A stretch of 23,713 nucleotides of DNA from JAVBJN01 sp031546985 (GCA_031546985.1 JAVBJN010000006.1:1-23713), one strand, 5' to 3'. Shown: positions 14,398 to 21,817, numbered from the stretch's first letter. The notes: generated from the sequence alone by a model not told the origin. Translations and numbers: made by a program.

Positions 14398-15102
14398 CTA
14401 TTCTCCGAATAAATATCCAATGGAAAAAGACGTGCCCCAGTTGTGAATGTAATTATTGGCATCGCCTCCTGGTAACATATTAGCAAATCCAATGCCGACA
14501 TTTCCCCGCAGGTAAAGGCCGCCTTCGAACTGCACACCCATATTAAAATTCATACCCACATCAAAAGGACGCAGATCATCGGAACGGGAATCGTTACCAA
14601 CGTACAATTTCGCTTCCTGCTTATCGGTTGTTTCTATAGTACGCACTTCATTCGTCATAAGCGTGGTTGTAGAATATTTGTACTTACCACCCAATGCAGC
14701 CGCAAAGTATGGGCCACCACCAATCATAAACCGGGCTGCAGAACGGGCATTGCCGGATTTGTACAGCAGGTTTACCGGCATTTCGAGGTAATGCGCGGTT
14801 TCATTTCCCCTTTCGGTAACGGTTACATGGTTTAATGCGGTACTGCGGTCATACACATCTTTGTAAAGGTAGCCACGGCTATTGTACAGTAAACCTGGCT
14901 GCAGGTATAAATTACGAAGCAGCCGGATGTCGACCACCCCACCTACCCTAATACCGGGTTTCATGCTGGTTTCTACTTTATCTCCTCCTAAGCGGTATCC
15001 GTAATTGTTAAGCGCAAAGCCTACTTCGGGACCAATGCTTACCTGGGCAAATGCGGCTGAGCCTGCCAATACAGCCGCTGTGCTTAATAATAATCGTTTC
15101 AT
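14398..15102 (-). CDS. Outer-membrane beta-barrel protein, paralogue A
   Basis: 234 residues with a signal peptide (MKRLLLSTAAVLAGSAAFAQ). The mature protein is a porin-like OmpA-type beta-barrel. Landmarks are VSIGPEVGFALNNYGY at the N-terminus, HYLEMPVNLLYKSG in the middle, FMIGGGPYFAAALGGKYKY, and a C-terminal strand SFSIGYLFGE. Every landmark has a counterpart in the neighbouring gene at 15362-16009, so the two arose by tandem duplication. It differs from the neighbour by longer loops around residues 75-95 and 140-165. Function is unknown. A 259-bp gap separates the pair, and each likely has its own promoter. Confidence 0.85.
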   Translation of the reverse strand: MKRLLLSTAAVLAGSAAFAQVSIGPEVGFALNNYGYRLGGDKVETSMKPGIRVGGVVDIRLLRNLYLQPGLLYNSRGYLYKDVYDRSTALNHVTVTERGNETAHYLEMPVNLLYKSGNARSAARFMIGGGPYFAAALGGKYKYSTTTLMTNEVRTIETTDKQEAKLYVGNDSRSDDLRPFDVGMNFNMGVQFEGGLYLRGNVGIGFANMLPGGDANNYIHNWGTSFSIGYLFGE

Positions 15103-15361
15103 ATTACAACAGTTTAGATAGCCGGTGTCGCCTTTGCTGCAACCGGTATTAAACCCGTTTCCAAAATCATGCCAGAGCGTAGCACCCAGAAAGCTATTCT
15201 ACCCCGATTACATATTGGTTTTCATAACATTCTACGTATTCGCAATAGATACAGCATTGATAGCTGATTTTGTAAATGAAACGCACCTTAAAATCTGAAC
15301 TAAAAAAAAGAGTACCTCCAAAGACACGCTGTATCACAATACAGGCTCAACCAGGGGTTGG

Positions 15362-16009
15362 TTAAAACAAATACCCTACGGTAAAAGACACATTGCGGTT
15401 TCTGATAACATTCTCGGTATTGCCACCGGGCATCATATTGGTAAGGCCAATGCCCGCGTTAAGCCTTGCAAACAAATTATTTTGCAGCTGCACACCTGCA
15501 TTAATGTTCACACCAAGCTCCAGAGGTTTAAGATCGTCGGCATAAGCCTTTCTGCCAATATTCAGCTTGGTTGATGTACCGTTACCTTCATATTTGCCAC
15601 CCATAACAATACCCAGGTAAGGCCCCGCACCGGTTATAAAACGAATGGCCGCATCTTCGGCTCCCGATTTATACACCACATTTAACGGAATTTCGAGGTA
15701 ATGCACTGTTTCTGTACCCTTGAAGAACATGCCCTGGTACAAACCGTAGTTGCCGGTAAATATCAGTCCTTTGGAAACATAGCCCAATCCCGTCTGCACA
15801 TACAAGCCTTCTACCACTTTAATGTCTGCAACAACACCCGCTTTCACACCAGGTTTGAGCTTATTGCTCACATTTGCACCCTTTATTTTATAGCTGTAGT
15901 TATTCAGCAACATACCCACTTCGGGACCAATCCGCACCTGTGCAGAAGCCAACGTTCCGAAACCTGTAAAACACGCCAGGAGCAACCATTGTTTCATTCT
16001 TATCATCAT
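15362..16009 (-). CDS. Outer-membrane beta-barrel protein, paralogue B
   Basis: 215 residues; Met5 at 15997 (MKQWLLLACF) is an alternative start with an equally good signal peptide ending LASAQ. It mirrors paralogue A: VRIGPEVGMLLNNYSY, HYLEIPLNVVYKSG, FITGAGPYLGIVMGGKYEG, LNAGIGLTNMMPGG and the closing SFTVGYLF. The closing aromatic residue is typical of BAM-inserted barrels. A TATGTTTA box (one mismatch to TAnnTTTG) on the minus strand at 16022-16029 may be its promoter. Between the stop and the T-rich stretch at 15301-15309 there is only a weak hairpin (CTGTAT / ATACAG, 15329-15344), so its terminator is uncertain. Confidence 0.85.
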   Translation of the reverse strand: MMIRMKQWLLLACFTGFGTLASAQVRIGPEVGMLLNNYSYKIKGANVSNKLKPGVKAGVVADIKVVEGLYVQTGLGYVSKGLIFTGNYGLYQGMFFKGTETVHYLEIPLNVVYKSGAEDAAIRFITGAGPYLGIVMGGKYEGNGTSTKLNIGRKAYADDLKPLELGVNINAGVQLQNNLFARLNAGIGLTNMMPGGNTENVIRNRNVSFTVGYLF

Positions 16010-16096
16010 TTATACTTAACCTAAACATACAGTACCAGGTCTTAATGTTTTCCTAAAATTTACGGCCGCACACGCCATTGGCTGGCTTTGGAACCG

Positions 16097-16104
16097 TAGT
16101 TTTG
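16097..16104 (+). promoter_or_regulatory. -7 promoter box of the GNAT gene
   Basis: TAGTTTTG is a full match to TAnnTTTG, 19 bp before the ATG at 16124. A TTG at 16078-16080 is 16 bp upstream, slightly close for a -33 element. Confidence 0.45.
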
Positions 16105-16123
16105 AAGCCTAAATCACCATGCC

Positions 16124-16726
16124 ATGGCTCAATGGATAGATGCACCTGTCACCCTTTCTTCCCACAACATACGGCTGGCGCCCCTGGCCTCTGCGCACTT
16201 CCCCGGTTTGCACCAGGCGGCCAATGATGCGCGCATATGGACTTTTCTGCCTACCAACGGGCAGATTGCCACCCGGCTCGATGCCGCCTTGCAGGAAGCT
16301 TTGTTGCAAAAAACCAAGGGAGAGCAATATCCGTTTGTGGTAATACATGAACCTACCGGCAAAATACTGGGCAGCACCCGCTACCTGGATATGCAGCCCC
16401 AAAACCGCAAACTGGAAATAGGCTGGACCTGGTATGTACCCGAAGTTTGGGGCACTGGCGTAAACGCGGTATGCAAATACCTGCTGCTGCAACATGCTTT
16501 TGAAACCCTGCATACCGTAAGAGTTCAAATCAAAACTGGCGACAACAACCTGCGCTCCCGGGCGGCTATCTCTAAATTGGGTGCCCAGTTGGAAGGTATT
16601 TTGCGCAAAGAAAGGATTCGCGAGAATGGTGAAATCCGCAACACGGCTTATTACAGCATCATTGATGAGGAGTGGCCGGAGGTAAAAGTAAGGCTGGCGC
16701 AAAGACTAGAAACTATTATCATATAA
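16124..16726 (+). CDS. GNAT N-acetyltransferase, RimJ/RimL-like
   Basis: 200 residues of the GNAT fold. IRLAPLASAHFPGLHQAANDARIWTFLP opens the domain. The strand and acetyl-CoA loop are YLDMQPQNRKLEIGWTWYVPEVWGTGVNAVCKYLLLQHAFETL; the usual RGxGxG is relaxed to VWGTGVN. NLRSRAAISKLGAQLEGILRKERIRENGEIRNTAYYSIIDEEW is the C-terminal part seen in ribosomal-protein and amino-acid acetyltransferases. The target is unknown. It is a single-gene unit. An ATG at 16119 is out of frame and stops at once, which supports 16124. Confidence 0.92.
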   Translation: MAQWIDAPVTLSSHNIRLAPLASAHFPGLHQAANDARIWTFLPTNGQIATRLDAALQEALLQKTKGEQYPFVVIHEPTGKILGSTRYLDMQPQNRKLEIGWTWYVPEVWGTGVNAVCKYLLLQHAFETLHTVRVQIKTGDNNLRSRAAISKLGAQLEGILRKERIRENGEIRNTAYYSIIDEEWPEVKVRLAQRLETIII

Positions 16727-16772
16727 AAATCGGCAAGACATAACTTCATAGTATTCATTTACGGCATTTCCT

Positions 16773-16793
16773 GAATCAACCAATCGTTGATTC
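16773..16793. repeat. Short perfect inverted repeat
   Basis: Arms GAATCAAC and GTTGATTC with the 5-base spacer CAATC. No T-run follows. Role unknown. Confidence 0.4.
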
Positions 16794-16841
16794 GTCATCA
16801 CTATAACACTAATCTTGCAGCAATGCAATTTCCAACTTTCT

Positions 16842-16869
16842 GCTACTTTTTTTGCGGAAAAAAAGTAGC
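16842..16869. repeat. A/T-rich perfect hairpin
   Basis: Arms GCTACTTTTTTT and AAAAAAAGTAGC around the tetraloop GCGG. The stem contains both an A7 and a T7 run, so it could end transcription in either direction, but it lies 116 bp beyond the GNAT gene. It resembles intergenic elements I recall from other Bacteroidota genomes; this is recollection only. Confidence 0.55.
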
Positions 16870-16881
16870 GCAAAAAAGCCG

Positions 16882-16910
16882 CCAGAAAACGGTTACACCT
16901 CGTTTTCTGG
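16882..16910. repeat. Perfect 10-bp inverted repeat adjoining the A/T hairpin
   Basis: Arms CCAGAAAACG and CGTTTTCTGG with a 9-base spacer, 12 bp after the preceding hairpin. The two may form one composite element. Confidence 0.5.
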
Positions 16911-17013
16911 TCCTTACCTTGATCCCGCTGCTGTGCTACTGTAGCTTCAACTTAAGTGCACTAGTACATAGCCGTCATTTCTCAATGCCTCTTAGACGCT
17001 GGCATATTGGGGC

Positions 17014-17044
17014 AATAAAAAAACCTCCGCCAAAGGCAGAGGTT
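17014..17044 (-). terminator. Intrinsic terminator after the Fe-S carrier gene
   Basis: On the minus strand AACCTCTGCC, TTT and GGCGGAGGTT (17022-17044) form a 10-bp stem with one G-T pair, followed by TTTTTTTATT. Confidence 0.88.
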
Positions 17045-17067
17045 TCAGATCTTATGAGATCAGTTTC

Positions 17068-17412
17068 TTATACGGCAAATGAAGTACCGCAACCGCATGA
17101 GCTGCTGGCATTGGGATTTTCGAAAGAGAAACCACGGTTATCCAGGCCTTCTTTAAAATCCACATTCATACCTATCAGGTACAGGCTGTGCGCTTTTTTC
17201 ATCACCACAGGAATATCTTCAATCATATATTCCACATCGTCTTCTTCTTTTTTATCAAAACCCAGCACGTAAGAAAGACCGGAGCAGCCTCCGCCTTTTA
17301 CGCCAATACGCAGAAAAGAATCTGCATCATGGTCGGGTTCGCCCATTATCCTTCTCAATTCTTTTATTGCACCGGAGGTGAGTATTACCGGAGCCGCCAT
17401 CGTAGCTTCCAT
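17068..17412 (-). CDS. A-type iron-sulfur cluster carrier (IscA/SufA/ErpA, HesB family)
   Basis: 114 residues from MEATMAAPVILT. The three conserved cluster-binding cysteines are Cys43 (GGGCSGLSY) and Cys106 and Cys108 (SSCGCGTSF). It accepts or transfers [2Fe-2S]/[4Fe-4S] clusters to target enzymes. The frame is open upstream to 17469, but a perfect TATTTTTG box at 17435-17442 on the minus strand lies inside that extension, so the start is at 17412 or at Met5 (17400). No other isc or suf gene is nearby, so the exact paralogue name cannot be given. It is divergent from the DUF7935-like gene. Confidence 0.95.
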   Translation of the reverse strand: MEATMAAPVILTSGAIKELRRIMGEPDHDADSFLRIGVKGGGCSGLSYVLGFDKKEEDDVEYMIEDIPVVMKKAHSLYLIGMNVDFKEGLDNRGFSFENPNASSSCGCGTSFAV

Positions 17413-17434
17413 ATATGTTCTGCTGTTTATAGCA

Positions 17435-17442
17435 CAAAAATA
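17435..17442 (-). promoter_or_regulatory. -7 promoter box of the Fe-S carrier gene
   Basis: TATTTTTG on the minus strand, a full match to TAnnTTTG, 22 bp before the chosen ATG. It excludes the longer upstream reading frame as the natural start. Confidence 0.55.
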
Positions 17443-17497
17443 AGCATAAAATAAACGATGCCCTAACATGGCCTTATCTATACCCTATACAAAACCC

Positions 17498-17527
17498 CTG
17501 CATATAAGTGCCAAAAAACTATTTTTG
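17498..17527 (+). promoter_or_regulatory. Promoter of the DUF7935-mutase unit
   Basis: TATTTTTG at 17520-17527 is a full -7 match, with CTG (for TTG) at 17498-17500, 19 bp upstream. Start of transcription would be near 17534 and the ATG is at 17544. Confidence 0.55.
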
Positions 17528-17543
17528 CACAAATTAAAATGGC

Positions 17544-18080
17544 ATGGTAACCATACTGGAGATCCTGAAATACACTATCCCGGCTTTGATCGTAATGCTT
17601 ACGGCGTACTTCCTGGTAAAAGATTTTTTGAATAACGACTACAAGCGCAAGCAACTGGCCGTATTCGACAACAATCAGAAAATAAGCCTTCCGCTGCGGG
17701 TTCAGGCTTATGAGCGCCTGGCTATTTTTATGGAGCGTATAACCCCGCAAAGCATGATTGGCCGCCTGTACAGCTCTTCTATGACTGCCCAGGACCTGCA
17801 AATTGTGCTGGTACAAAACATTCGTGCCGAGTTTGAGCACAACCTCTCACAGCAGGTGTATGTAAGCCGCGAGGTTTGGGAAACCGTAAAAAGCGTAAAA
17901 GAGCAGGAAATTGCCATGGTAAACCAAATGGGCTCTATGCTGCCTGTAGGTGCACCCGCGGCCGAGCTTACCCAGCGCATGCTCGATTATGTGCTTACTT
18001 CCGAGCAGGAACTGCCTACACAAATCGCCCTTTCATTGATTAATCACGAAGCCAAACTGGTGCTTACCGCCCAGGCTTAA
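17544..18080 (+). CDS. DUF7935-like membrane-anchored protein
   Basis: 178 residues. One N-terminal transmembrane helix (about 8-26, YTIPALIVMLTAYFLVKDFL) is followed by a mostly helical cytoplasmic domain with RVQAYERLAIFMERITPQSMIGRLYSSSMTAQDLQIVLVQNIRAEFEHNLSQQVYVS. I believe this is the Bacteroidota family DUF7935; its function is not known. It sits 24 bp upstream of the mutase large subunit gene, an arrangement I recall from related genomes, which suggests a shared transcript and perhaps a shared role. An ATG at 17539 is out of frame and stops at once. Confidence 0.85.
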   Translation: MVTILEILKYTIPALIVMLTAYFLVKDFLNNDYKRKQLAVFDNNQKISLPLRVQAYERLAIFMERITPQSMIGRLYSSSMTAQDLQIVLVQNIRAEFEHNLSQQVYVSREVWETVKSVKEQEIAMVNQMGSMLPVGAPAAELTQRMLDYVLTSEQELPTQIALSLINHEAKLVLTAQA

Positions 18081-18104
18081 TTAAGATATTAACAGATACA
18101 GCAG

Positions 18105-19658
18105 ATGAGCGAACAAAAACACCATACCGATTCGGGAATCGATATTGCCCAGATATATACCGAGCATATTCCTATGACGGAGATGCCGGGCGAGTTTCCT
18201 TTTACCCGTGGTGTACATGCCGATATGTACCGCGAACGGTTCTGGACCATGCGCCAATACGCAGGTTTCAGCACCGCCGAAGAAAGTAACAAACGTTACC
18301 ACTACCTGCTCCAGCAAGGGGTAATGGGCCTTTCGGTGGCCTTTGACCTGCCTACCCAGATCGGGTACGACAGCGACCATGCCATGTCCGAAGGTGAAGT
18401 GGGTAAAGTGGGTGTAGCCATTGACTCTATCGAGGATATGGAAATCCTGTTCCAGGGCATTAACCTGGAAGAAATTTCTACATCCATGACCATTAACGCT
18501 TCGGGTTTTATCCTGCTGGCCCTATATATTGCCCTGGCTAAAAAACAAGGGGCCGATATTAAAAAGATCTCCGGTACCATTCAAAACGATATTTTGAAGG
18601 AATACGCGGCACGTGGCACCTACATCTACCCGCCCAAGCCTTCGATGCGGATCATTACCGACATCTTTGACTATTGCAGCAAGGAAGTCCCCAAGTGGAA
18701 CACCATTTCCATAAGCGGGTACCATATCCGCGAAGCAGGTGCCAATGCGGTGCAGGAGCTGGCGTTTACCCTTGCCAATGGTAAGGCTTATCTCAAAGCT
18801 GCACTGGAAAAAGGCCTGGATATTAACGTATTTGCCAAAAGGCTTTCGTTCTTCTTCAACGCGCACAACAACCTGTTCGAAGAGGTAGCCAAATTCCGCG
18901 CATCGCGCCGTATGTGGGCCAAAATCACATCTGACCTGGGTGCTACCGATCCTAAAGCACAGATGCTGCGTTTCCACACCCAAACCGGAGGCAGCACGCT
19001 TACCGCGCAGCAACCGCTGAACAACATTATCCGGGTAACCATCCAGACCCTGGCCGCTGTAATGGGCGGAACCCAGAGTTTGCACACCAATGGTTACGAC
19101 GAAGCCCTTTCGCTGCCTACTGCCGAGGCCGCTACCATTGCGTTGCGTACCCAGCAGATTGTGGCCAACGAAAGCGGTGTAACCCAAACCGTAGACCCAT
19201 TGGGCGGCTCTTACTTTATTGAAGAGCTGACCAATGAAGTGGAGCAGAAAGCCTGGGCACTGATCGATAAGATCGATGTAATGGGTGGCGCTGTAAGTGC
19301 CATTGAGCAAGGTTTTATCCAGGATGAAATTGCCAAATCATCTTACCAGTACACCAAGGATATTGAAGACAACAGCAAGGTGATTGTAGGGGTAAACAAA
19401 TTTACCAGCAAGGAAGAGCAAGCGCCGCCGGTATTTAAAATCGACGACAGCATTCGCCAGGTGCAGATGGAAAAACTGAAGTCGCTGCGCTCCAGAAGAG
19501 ACAACGCTAAAGTTGAAGCCCTGCTGGCACAACTGGTTGCTACCGCCAACAGCACAGAGAACCTGATGCCTGTGGTAGTGGAGTGTGTAGAAAATTTCTG
19601 CACACTGGGTGAGATTGCCGATACGCTGCGTGGCGTATGGGGCGAGTACACTGCTTAA
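18105..19658 (+). CDS. Acyl-CoA mutase large subunit, methylmalonyl-CoA mutase type
   Basis: 517 residues: the TIM-barrel substrate domain of the B12-dependent acyl-CoA mutases, without the C-terminal cobalamin-binding domain. That domain must come from a separate small subunit not present here. The core is FPFTRGVHADMYRERFWTMRQYAGFSTAEESN and GLSVAFDLPTQIGYDSDH. Using the Propionibacterium methylmalonyl-CoA mutase numbering I remember, Tyr89, Arg207 and His244 fall on Tyr52, Arg170 and His207 here with a constant offset of 37. Tyr and Arg at those sites mark methylmalonyl-CoA rather than isobutyryl-CoA specificity (Phe and Gln). The likely reaction is the reversible succinyl-CoA to methylmalonyl-CoA rearrangement. 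It is closed by a terminator at 19671-19714. Confidence 0.95.
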   Translation: MSEQKHHTDSGIDIAQIYTEHIPMTEMPGEFPFTRGVHADMYRERFWTMRQYAGFSTAEESNKRYHYLLQQGVMGLSVAFDLPTQIGYDSDHAMSEGEVGKVGVAIDSIEDMEILFQGINLEEISTSMTINASGFILLALYIALAKKQGADIKKISGTIQNDILKEYAARGTYIYPPKPSMRIITDIFDYCSKEVPKWNTISISGYHIREAGANAVQELAFTLANGKAYLKAALEKGLDINVFAKRLSFFFNAHNNLFEEVAKFRASRRMWAKITSDLGATDPKAQMLRFHTQTGGSTLTAQQPLNNIIRVTIQTLAAVMGGTQSLHTNGYDEALSLPTAEAATIALRTQQIVANESGVTQTVDPLGGSYFIEELTNEVEQKAWALIDKIDVMGGAVSAIEQGFIQDEIAKSSYQYTKDIEDNSKVIVGVNKFTSKEEQAPPVFKIDDSIRQVQMEKLKSLRSRRDNAKVEALLAQLVATANSTENLMPVVVECVENFCTLGEIADTLRGVWGEYTA

Positions 19659-19670
19659 TACATTAACCTT

Positions 19671-19714
19671 AAATCCCGGATATACCAGCCAGCCTGTGTA
19701 TGCCCGGGATTTTT
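19671..19714 (+). terminator. Intrinsic terminator after the mutase gene
   Basis: Arms AAATCCCGG and CCGGGATTT enclose a 24-base interval that carries a further ATAC / GTAT pair, and the stem runs into TTTTTT. It sits between the mutase stop and the glycosyltransferase. Confidence 0.78.
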
Positions 19715-19728
19715 TAATACCGCACACC

Positions 19729-20616
19729 TTGATTTACGCCAAACAGGAAAGGTTTACCGGCCAGGGGCTTTTTACAATCGTTATTCCTTCGTGGAACAAC
19801 CTGCCCTACCTGGAGCTGTGCATCCGCAGCATCCGGCAGAACAGTACGCACCGGCACCAGATCATCGTGCATGTAAACGACGGCAGCGATGGCACCCTGG
19901 CGTGGCTGCAGCAGCAACCCGATATCGATTACACGCACACGCCGCACAATGCGGGCATCTGTTATGCCTTTAACCTGGCCCGCAGCCTGGTTAAAACCAA
20001 TTATGTAGCGTATTTCAACGATGATATGTACGCCCTGCCCGGTTGGGATGAGGCGCTTTGGCAAACCATACAAAAGCTGCCAGACAACCTGTTTTTCCTG
20101 TCGGCCAGTATGATAGAGCCCAAAGATTCGGGCAATCCCTGTGTAATGACGGGCGATTTTGGCGCCTCTCCCGAAAGTTTCCGGGAGCAGGCCCTGCTGG
20201 ATGAATTTGCCGGGTTTACCCACCAGGACTGGAACGGCGCTATGTGGCCTCCCAATGTGCTGCACCGCGACACCTACGACCTTGTGGGGGGCTATAGCAT
20301 AGAATTTACACCGGGTATGTACAGCGATCCCGATCTTTGTATGAAACTGTGGCAAATAGGCGTACGTGAGTTCAGAGGCGTAGCGGCGAGCCGGGTATAT
20401 CATTTTATGTCTAAAAGCACCCGCAAGGTGAAGCGTAACGATGGCCGTACCACTTTTTTAAACAAATGGGGCCAGAGCGCCAGCTTTTTTACCCAGCAAG
20501 TGCTCCAACTGGGTACGCCCTACACTGGTCCCCTGCCCGATACACCGGTTTCCGGAAGCCAGAAATGGAAAGACATCTTTAAAAAACTGGGCAACGCGTT
20601 TAAAGAGCCCCGCTAA
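19729..20616 (+). CDS. Glycosyltransferase family 2
   Basis: About 295 residues if translation begins at TTG 19729, giving MIYAKQERFTGQGLFTIVIPSWNN. The GT2 fold shows as FTIVIPSWNNLPYLELCIRSIRQNS, IVHVNDGSDGT, the DxD-type YFNDDMYALPGWDEAL, and GMYSDPDLCMKLWQIG with acceptor-side acids. It probably transfers a sugar from a nucleotide-sugar to a surface glycan; donor and acceptor are unknown. There is no in-frame ATG between the mutase stop and the catalytic domain. An ATG start at 19609 would lie inside the mutase gene and read through its terminator. GTG at 19696 is possible but lies within the terminator stem. guaD follows 21 bp after the stop. Confidence 0.85.
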   Translation: MIYAKQERFTGQGLFTIVIPSWNNLPYLELCIRSIRQNSTHRHQIIVHVNDGSDGTLAWLQQQPDIDYTHTPHNAGICYAFNLARSLVKTNYVAYFNDDMYALPGWDEALWQTIQKLPDNLFFLSASMIEPKDSGNPCVMTGDFGASPESFREQALLDEFAGFTHQDWNGAMWPPNVLHRDTYDLVGGYSIEFTPGMYSDPDLCMKLWQIGVREFRGVAASRVYHFMSKSTRKVKRNDGRTTFLNKWGQSASFFTQQVLQLGTPYTGPLPDTPVSGSQKWKDIFKKLGNAFKEPR

Positions 20617-20637
20617 CCAATACAAACCGAACCTGTT

Positions 20638-21117
20638 ATGGATCAAACGACACATACCCAATACCTGCGCCGTGCGGTAACCCTTGCCCGAAACGGCATG
20701 CTGGCCGGTAATGGCGGACCTTTTGGCTGCGTAATTGTAAAAGATGGCCAGATTGTGGGCGAAGGCAGCAACCAGGTTACCTCTACCAACGATCCTACCG
20801 CTCATGCCGAGGTAGTGGCCATCCGCGAAGCCTGTAAAAACCTGGGCACCTACCAGCTGGGTGGCTGCCTGGTCTATTGCAGTTGCGAGCCCTGCCCTAT
20901 GTGTATGGGTGCTATTTACTGGGCCCGGCCCGAAAAGGTATTTTACGCCAGCACCCGCCATGATGCCGCTTTGATCGGGTTCGATGATGAGTTCATTTAT
21001 GAGGAAATACCTGTAAATCCGGCCGATCGCAAGATTCCGTTTGAAAACCAGCGCATTACAGAGGCAGATGAGGTTTTTGCCGCCTGGGCGCGCACCGGGG
21101 ATAAGGATTTATATTAA
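20638..21117 (+). CDS. guaD: Guanine deaminase, CDA-fold (GuaD-like nucleoside deaminase)
   Basis: 159 residues, the size of Bacillus subtilis GuaD. The zinc site is HAE (His56, catalytic Glu58) with CEPCPMC (Cys86, Cys89). NGGPFGCVIVKDGQIVGEGSNQVTSTNDPTAHAEV and AIYWARPEKVFYASTRHDAALIGFDDEFIYEEI correspond closely to GuaD, including the C-terminal region that swaps into the neighbouring subunit in the B. subtilis dimer. The reaction is guanine to xanthine plus ammonia. A tRNA adenosine deaminase (TadA) is less likely because of the GFDDEFIYEEI region. It may share a transcript with the glycosyltransferase. Confidence 0.9.
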   Translation: MDQTTHTQYLRRAVTLARNGMLAGNGGPFGCVIVKDGQIVGEGSNQVTSTNDPTAHAEVVAIREACKNLGTYQLGGCLVYCSCEPCPMCMGAIYWARPEKVFYASTRHDAALIGFDDEFIYEEIPVNPADRKIPFENQRITEADEVFAAWARTGDKDLY

Positions 21118-21123
21118 TACCAT

Positions 21124-21131
21124 TATATTTG
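21124..21131 (+). promoter_or_regulatory. Upstream -7 box of the YceD-rpmF-plsX unit
   Basis: TATATTTG, a full TAnnTTTG match followed by CAC, lies 7 bp after the guaD stop. It would give a leader of about 120 bases containing a GGCATT / AATGCC hairpin (21163-21181). Confidence 0.4.
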
Positions 21132-21223
21132 CACTTCTTCCTTCCCAACAGCCTGATACAGTGGCATTAAAAACAAATGCCAGAGAATTTCATGGCAGCC
21201 TTTTATTGTAATAATATTTTTAC

Positions 21224-21231
21224 TACCTTTG
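21224..21231 (+). promoter_or_regulatory. Proximal -7 box of the YceD-rpmF-plsX unit
   Basis: TACCTTTG, a full TAnnTTTG match followed by CAC, exactly 100 bp downstream of the other box and 26 bp before the ATG at 21257. Confidence 0.55.
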
Positions 21232-21256
21232 CACCCCTGTTAATTTTGTCCAAACC

Positions 21257-21805
21257 ATGAAACACCGCCGGGATTACGAAATAGCTTTTGTTGGATTGAA
21301 ACCCGGAGTGCATGAGTTTGCTTATGAGATTGACGATCGGTTCTTTGAACTCCTCGAAGTAGAAACGCCAGACTTTAAAAACGTTAAAGCGAACATCAAG
21401 CTGACGCTGGATAAAAAATCCAGTTTCTTCTTGCTCAAGTTTGACGTGGATGGCAGAGCTACTGTTACCTGTGACCGTTGCGGTGATGAATACGAACTGC
21501 AACTGTGGGATGAGTTTAGCCTTGCGGTTAAACTGGTTGACGACCCCGAAGCGGAAGAACTGACCGAAGAAGATCCTGATGTGACTTATATTGCCCGAAA
21601 TGAGTCGCACCTGGATGTTTCTAAATGGTTGCTGGAGTTTCTTACCCTTGCGGTACCCATGCAGCACATCCACCCTGATAAGCCAGACGGCAGCAGCGGA
21701 TGTAACCCCGAGGCCCTCAAATTGCTGAACAAATTAAGTTTAGACGCTGAAAACAAAAACAACCCGATCTGGAAAGATCTGGATAAATTCAAGAACAACA
21801 ATTAA
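21257..21805 (+). CDS. YceD/DUF177 family protein
   Basis: 182 residues. The family landmarks are the central VTCDRCGDEYELQL (Cys72, Cys75) and the late LEFLTLAVPMQHIHP followed by a Cys-containing segment near residue 148. DUF177 proteins are typically encoded directly before rpmF, as here (12-bp gap), and bacterial and plastid members have been linked to 23S rRNA or large-subunit maturation. In this organism the role is inferred from that context. It is the first gene of the YceD-rpmF-plsX unit, with two candidate -7 boxes upstream. Confidence 0.9.
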   Translation: MKHRRDYEIAFVGLKPGVHEFAYEIDDRFFELLEVETPDFKNVKANIKLTLDKKSSFFLLKFDVDGRATVTCDRCGDEYELQLWDEFSLAVKLVDDPEAEELTEEDPDVTYIARNESHLDVSKWLLEFLTLAVPMQHIHPDKPDGSSGCNPEALKLLNKLSLDAENKNNPIWKDLDKFKNNN

Positions 21806-21817
21806 AACTAGTGTACG

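Larger units (their letters stand above)
16727..17067. other. Non-coding intergenic region with three inverted repeats and a terminator
   Basis: A reading frame crosses it on the plus strand (16787-17272), but it overlaps the Fe-S carrier gene and its residues look random. The region holds inverted repeats at 16773-16793, 16842-16869 and 16882-16910 and the Fe-S carrier terminator at 17014-17044. Nothing else is recognised. Confidence 0.65.

Noticed and set aside
16815..16828. TTGCA-GCAA-TGCAA palindrome as a third Fur-type operator
   Set aside because: The half-sites are in the opposite order and spacing from the two convincing sites, and the flanks do not match.
16787..17272. A 161-residue open reading frame on the plus strand
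   Set aside because: It covers hairpins and a terminator, overlaps the Fe-S carrier gene antisense, and reads as random low-complexity residues.
18522..19310. A long minus-strand reading frame (262 residues)
   Set aside because: It lies entirely antisense to the conserved mutase gene and shows no recognisable domain; a consequence of codon usage.
19609..19728. ATG start at 19609 for the glycosyltransferase
   Set aside because: It lies inside the mutase coding region and would require translation through the mutase terminator.
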